A DNA stretch of 64,000 bases, taken from Bartonella sp. WD16.2 (GTDB taxonomy: Bacteria > Pseudomonadota > Alphaproteobacteria > Rhizobiales > Rhizobiaceae). The stretch covers positions 682,001 through 746,000 of the forward strand of contig NZ_CP019781.1 of assembly GCF_002022505.1 (NCBI RefSeq), read 5' to 3'. The notes below the pieces were generated by a model. It was not told the origin of the DNA, did no database searches, and worked only from the letters and a program-made list of their open reading frames with translations. Shown in pieces: positions 62,040 to 64,000 of the stretch. Within the stretch, counting starts at the first letter, position 1; each line of letters opens with the position of its first letter. The translations under genes and the position numbers were made by a program.

Positions 62040-62392
62040 CGACAAGTACTGTAGAATGGACTTGTATTTTCCCGTTCTTCTATCTTGTCTAAGACATCAC
62101 TGTATGCACAGCTGTGAGCTATAAAAGGATATGGGGCATCTTCTACAAAGTAATAATTGTCATAATCATTTAAGTATTTTTGAACATAAAATTCAGCAAC
62201 TTCTTCTGAAATATCATCATAGCGGTTTGACATAAGATCAATGCGAAGAATGCTTTCAACGGTTTCCATCTGCCCCACAATGTCCATGATTTCAGTTTTA
62301 TCAATTGGTCCAGGTTTAGCGTAGTAATCATCATCGTAAGTAGACACAATCAACAAGATCTCATCAGCATTTACAAAAAGCTGTTTATTCAT
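62033..62392 (-). CDS. Prophage protein with the same unknown N-terminal domain, stand-alone
   Basis: 119 residues from ATG 62392 (MNKQLFVNADEILLIV) with GAGAGGGGATGG upstream. Acidic; contains TEIMDIVGQME and YDDISEEVAEFYV, which line up with the neighbour at 61416. It lacks the AntA/AntB part and ends in an unrelated Tyr/Glu-rich tail. First gene of the leftward early operon, 56 bases from the -10 of the promoter. Small, acidic, first-expressed phage proteins are often anti-host or anti-repressor factors; that is only a guess here. Confidence 0.7.
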   Translation of the reverse strand: MNKQLFVNADEILLIVSTYDDDYYAKPGPIDKTEIMDIVGQMETVESILRIDLMSNRYDDISEEVAEFYVQKYLNDYDNYYFVEDAPYPFIAHSCAYSDVLDKIEERENTSPFYSTCRQ

Positions 62393-62447
62393 TTTCCATC
62401 CCCTCTCATTCACGTTGGTAAATGGTTCTTTTTACTTTATGAGGATA

Positions 62448-62476
62448 TTTATACCGTAATGGTAACATTTAGTCAA
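62448..62476 (-). promoter_or_regulatory. Leftward early promoter (PL-like)
   Basis: On the minus strand TTGACT (62476-62471), a 17-base spacer and TATAAA (62453-62448): ten of twelve matches to the sigma-70 consensus with ideal spacing. It points at the leftward prophage operon and is overlapped by one operator and abutted by another. Confidence 0.75.
62452..62464. promoter_or_regulatory. Repressor operator OL-a
   Basis: TACCGTAATGGTA, a perfect TACC-N5-GGTA inverted repeat lying across the -10 and spacer of the leftward promoter. Confidence 0.7.
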
Positions 62477-62489
62477 TACCAAAATGGTT
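62477..62489. promoter_or_regulatory. Repressor operator OL-b
   Basis: TACCAAAATGGTT, one mismatch from the TACC-N5-GGTA consensus, immediately beside the -35 of the leftward promoter. Centre to centre 25 bases from OL-a. Confidence 0.65.
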
Positions 62490-62525
62490 ATTTTATATTT
62501 TATATTTTTGGAGTAAGGTGAAATA

Positions 62526-62651
62526 ATGGATAAAAATCCACCAATTAATGCACAAATATTAGCGCTTTGGAAAAAATTAACAGAAGATGAAAAAAAGCAA
62601 TTTATTACTTTTTTTCTTGATAAAATGAAGAAAGAAAATCAAGAAGTTTAA
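62526..62651 (+). CDS. Small immunity-region protein
   Basis: 41 codons, MDKNPPINAQILALWKKL then TEDEKKQFITFFLDKMKK: one or two charged amphipathic helices. TAAGG lies seven bases before ATG 62526. Its last 47 bases overlap the 3' end of the repressor gene on the other strand. No family recognised; could be a small partner of the repressor or a chance frame. Confidence 0.45.
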   Translation: MDKNPPINAQILALWKKLTEDEKKQFITFFLDKMKKENQEV

Positions 62652-62904
62652 CTTTTTTATCATAGCTTAGGTGTTCGAGCATATCTTGTATTTGTTCGTC
62701 TAAGCTATTTGTTTGTTGTTCTGAAAACATTAATTGTTTAGGAGTAGTGGCTAGGTGAGGTGCTAAACGTATAGCCCATTCTTTTGTTAGTTTTCGTTGT
62801 CCATTTTCTAAACGGAAAATCTGTGGCTGACTCGTTCCTACTAGTTCAGCTAATTTTTTAGAGCTTAAGCCCATTTTTTTTCTGAAGAATTTCAAATTAT
62901 TCAT
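62605..62904 (-). CDS. XRE-family prophage repressor (CI-like)
   Basis: 99-residue HTH protein. The Cro/C1-type helix-turn-helix spans about residues 8-60: LSSKKLAELVGTSQPQIFRL then KLTKEWAIRLAPHLATTP. The C-terminal part (LDEQIQDMLEHLSYDKKVKLL) is a short helix pair, not a LexA-type peptidase, so induction would need an antirepressor rather than RecA-driven cleavage. AGGA lies eight bases before ATG 62904. It lies between the two operator pairs, as cI does in lambda. Confidence 0.82.
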   Translation of the reverse strand: MNNLKFFRKKMGLSSKKLAELVGTSQPQIFRLENGQRKLTKEWAIRLAPHLATTPKQLMFSEQQTNSLDEQIQDMLEHLSYDKKVKLLDFLSSFYQEKK

Positions 62905-62940
62905 GATTCTTATCCTATTAAAAAAAAATCATCTTTCAAA

Positions 62941-62953
62941 TACCAATACGGTA
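62941..62953. promoter_or_regulatory. Repressor operator OR-a
   Basis: TACCAATACGGTA, a perfect TACC-N5-GGTA inverted repeat between the divergent repressor and cro-like genes, upstream of the -35 of the rightward promoter. Confidence 0.7.
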
Positions 62954-62961
62954 AAATTTCA

Positions 62962-62990
62962 TTGCATTAAAATTTCCAATATGGTATAAG
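62962..62990 (+). promoter_or_regulatory. Rightward early promoter (PR-like)
   Basis: TTGCAT, a 17-base spacer and TATAAG. The start of transcription predicted about seven bases after the -10 falls at 62997-62998, at the ATG of the cro-like gene, so the transcript would be leaderless or nearly so. Confidence 0.6.
62974..62986. promoter_or_regulatory. Repressor operator OR-b
   Basis: TTCCAATATGGTA, one mismatch from consensus, covering the spacer and start of the -10 of the rightward promoter. 33 bases centre to centre from OR-a. Confidence 0.65.
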
Positions 62991-62997
62991 CACAAAA

Positions 62998-63318
62998 ATG
63001 TTTAAGCTAAAATCATATTTGTCAGAAAATAATATTACTTACGCTGCATTTGCAGTTTCTGTGGGTGTCACCCAAGCATCAATAGCGCGTTATGTGAATG
63101 GAAAGAGGTTTCCTCATCCTAGGATAATAAAAAAAATAGCAAAGATTACAAATAATTATGTAAGCCCTAGTGATTGGTATCAAGAAAATTTCACCGCTGT
63201 AACGCAAGACTTAATGCAGAAAAAAGAAACCTCCCCATCGTGTGAGTTTGTAGATGGTTGTGTAGTGAGCAGGGCAGGGTATGAGCAAACCGATGGTCAA
63301 CAGTCAATAGGTGGATAA
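62998..63318 (+). CDS. Cro-like HTH regulator
   Basis: 106 residues; HTH at about 10-45 (ITYAAFAVSVGVTQASIARY then NGKRFPHPRIIKKIAKI) followed by VSPSDWYQ, a segment common in phage Cro/CI-like proteins. The C-terminal half is polar and probably disordered. Divergent from the repressor. No Shine-Dalgarno sequence precedes ATG 62998, in keeping with a leaderless transcript. Overlaps the next gene's frame. Confidence 0.82.
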   Translation: MFKLKSYLSENNITYAAFAVSVGVTQASIARYVNGKRFPHPRIIKKIAKITNNYVSPSDWYQENFTAVTQDLMQKKETSPSCEFVDGCVVSRAGYEQTDGQQSIGG

Positions 63319-63322
63319 GAAC

Positions 63323-63712
63323 ATGAGTATATCAAAGAAATACGAGCTTACGGAAGAAAGTGAGAAGGTTGATAATTCAAGATTTGGAAAGAAGTATAAC
63401 TGCACTCTTCATCGTATTCGTGCATTAAGAGACTTTAGTGATGTTAAAGCTGGTGACCTTGGTGGCTTTATAGAGACAGAAGCCAATCTTTCTCACGAGG
63501 GTGATTGTTGGATTTATGACGGTTCATACGTTTCCGGCAATGCTATGGTGAGTGGTGATGAAAAGATAAAAGATACGGTAGTGTGTGATGATAATGTTAT
63601 TACGTATGAAATGACATTCATGACACCACAGGAGTATATGGCCTCTCTTTCATGGTTACATAGGTTTTGGAAGCGACTTTTTTATTATTGGCAGTACAGA
63701 ATATGGATTTAA
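63323..63712 (+). CDS. Phage protein with short left-handed beta-helix type repeat
   Basis: 129 residues from ATG 63323. The conserved start KYELTEESEKVDN then LHRIRALRDFSDVKAGDLGGFIE, followed by NLSHEGDCWIYDGSYVSGNA, is typical of Bartonella and enterobacterial phage proteins in which the repeat (V-x-G-N-A) runs on for many turns. Here only about two turns remain before a hydrophobic aromatic tail, so it is a short or internally deleted member. Function unknown; second gene of the rightward operon. Confidence 0.72.
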   Translation: MSISKKYELTEESEKVDNSRFGKKYNCTLHRIRALRDFSDVKAGDLGGFIETEANLSHEGDCWIYDGSYVSGNAMVSGDEKIKDTVVCDDNVITYEMTFMTPQEYMASLSWLHRFWKRLFYYWQYRIWI

Positions 63713-63872
63713 TTATCAGGGGTATTCATACAATAACTTAGACAAGGTAAAAAATAAGGAAAGAAAAGTGATTAAAGGTGATTTTATGGCAATAGTATAT
63801 ACTTTGCGGCTTGTTTTAACTGTGTATTTTTTGTTTCGTTTTTAACTACTTGTAAGTGAGTACGTACGTTAT

Positions 63873-64000
63873 TTATTGAGGTGCGCTTTCTTTGAAAAGT
63901 TTATTAATACAATTCAAATTCTGTTCATCTGACAATTTAAAAAAGCCGAGGTTACAAAGAAGCTTCAGTGTTTTACTTGGATCATTAGACGAAGTATGTT
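63873..64000 (-). CDS. Partial hypothetical prophage gene running off the right edge
   Basis: Minus-strand frame with stop at 63873 and open to the window edge (about 42 codons): contains SSNDPSKTLKLLCNLGFF and NCINKLFKESAPQ. The composition looks coding, but start and family are outside the window. Confidence 0.4.
   Translation of the reverse strand, partial: HTSSNDPSKTLKLLCNLGFFKLSDEQNLNCINKLFKESAPQ

Noticed and set aside
1..64000. CRISPR array
   Set aside because: No regularly spaced direct repeats found; the only repeats are paired leader, gene-end and operator elements.

Overview
The window is a 64 kb piece of an AT-rich alphaproteobacterial chromosome of the order Rhizobiales, almost certainly a Bartonella. 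The grounds are the rhizobial order rpmG-rnr-topA-dprA-plsY-pyrC'-pyrB, the sfsA-map-radC and trmJ-murI-rpsD blocks, a Pap31-type hemin-binding outer-membrane protein, long decayed AT-rich gaps, and a reduced prophage early region. The genus call is inference; no database search was run.

From 0.4 to 53 kb the window is mainly housekeeping: glpD, dusA, an isolated cobT, two small nuclease/glycosylase genes, then a long leftward block (rpmG, rnr, topA, dprA, plsY, pyrC', pyrB). A degenerate AidB-like protein, ruvX and gatCA follow, then a complete leftward branched-chain amino-acid ABC importer (livJHMGF). Next come a double cold-shock protein, a DUF192 protein, an alpha/beta hydrolase, radC-map-sfsA, trmJ-murI-rpsD, ttcA, rimO, lexA, tRNA-Lys, rlpA, the tmk-holB-metG-tatD-MBL operon, divK, rplM-rpsI, recJ, parE and lipB. 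Three genes carry apparent one-base-short homopolymer tracts: the DUF192 gene (T8), holB (A7) and recJ (G7). These are either real decay or recoding, or a systematic sequence error.

From 53.4 to 54.8 kb lies the wreck of a lemA / TPM-domain operon. A 1.3 kb gap with an AT microsatellite follows, then a hemin-binding-protein gene (56.1-57.4 kb) with an unusual charged, Q-rich insertion.

From 57.6 kb to the right edge is the early/immunity half of a prophage. The integrase has lost its catalytic tyrosine through a 2-nt duplication. After it come a small protein, a YqaJ exonuclease plus RecT/Bet annealase pair, an antirepressor broken by an amber codon, and two tandem genes sharing an N-terminal domain I do not recognise (one fused to an AntA/AntB-like domain). 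The immunity region has a lambda-like layout: a repressor gene lies between two operator pairs with consensus TACC-N5-GGTA. One pair covers a strong leftward promoter, the other a rightward promoter whose cro-like transcript would be leaderless or nearly so.

The most novel material is this immunity region, the tandem antirepressor-associated domain, and a duplicated hairpin placed exactly 24 nt upstream of two prophage start codons. On the chromosome, the main points are the holB frame change at a dnaX-type slippery heptamer and the two pseudoenzymes (PyrC' and the AidB-like protein).
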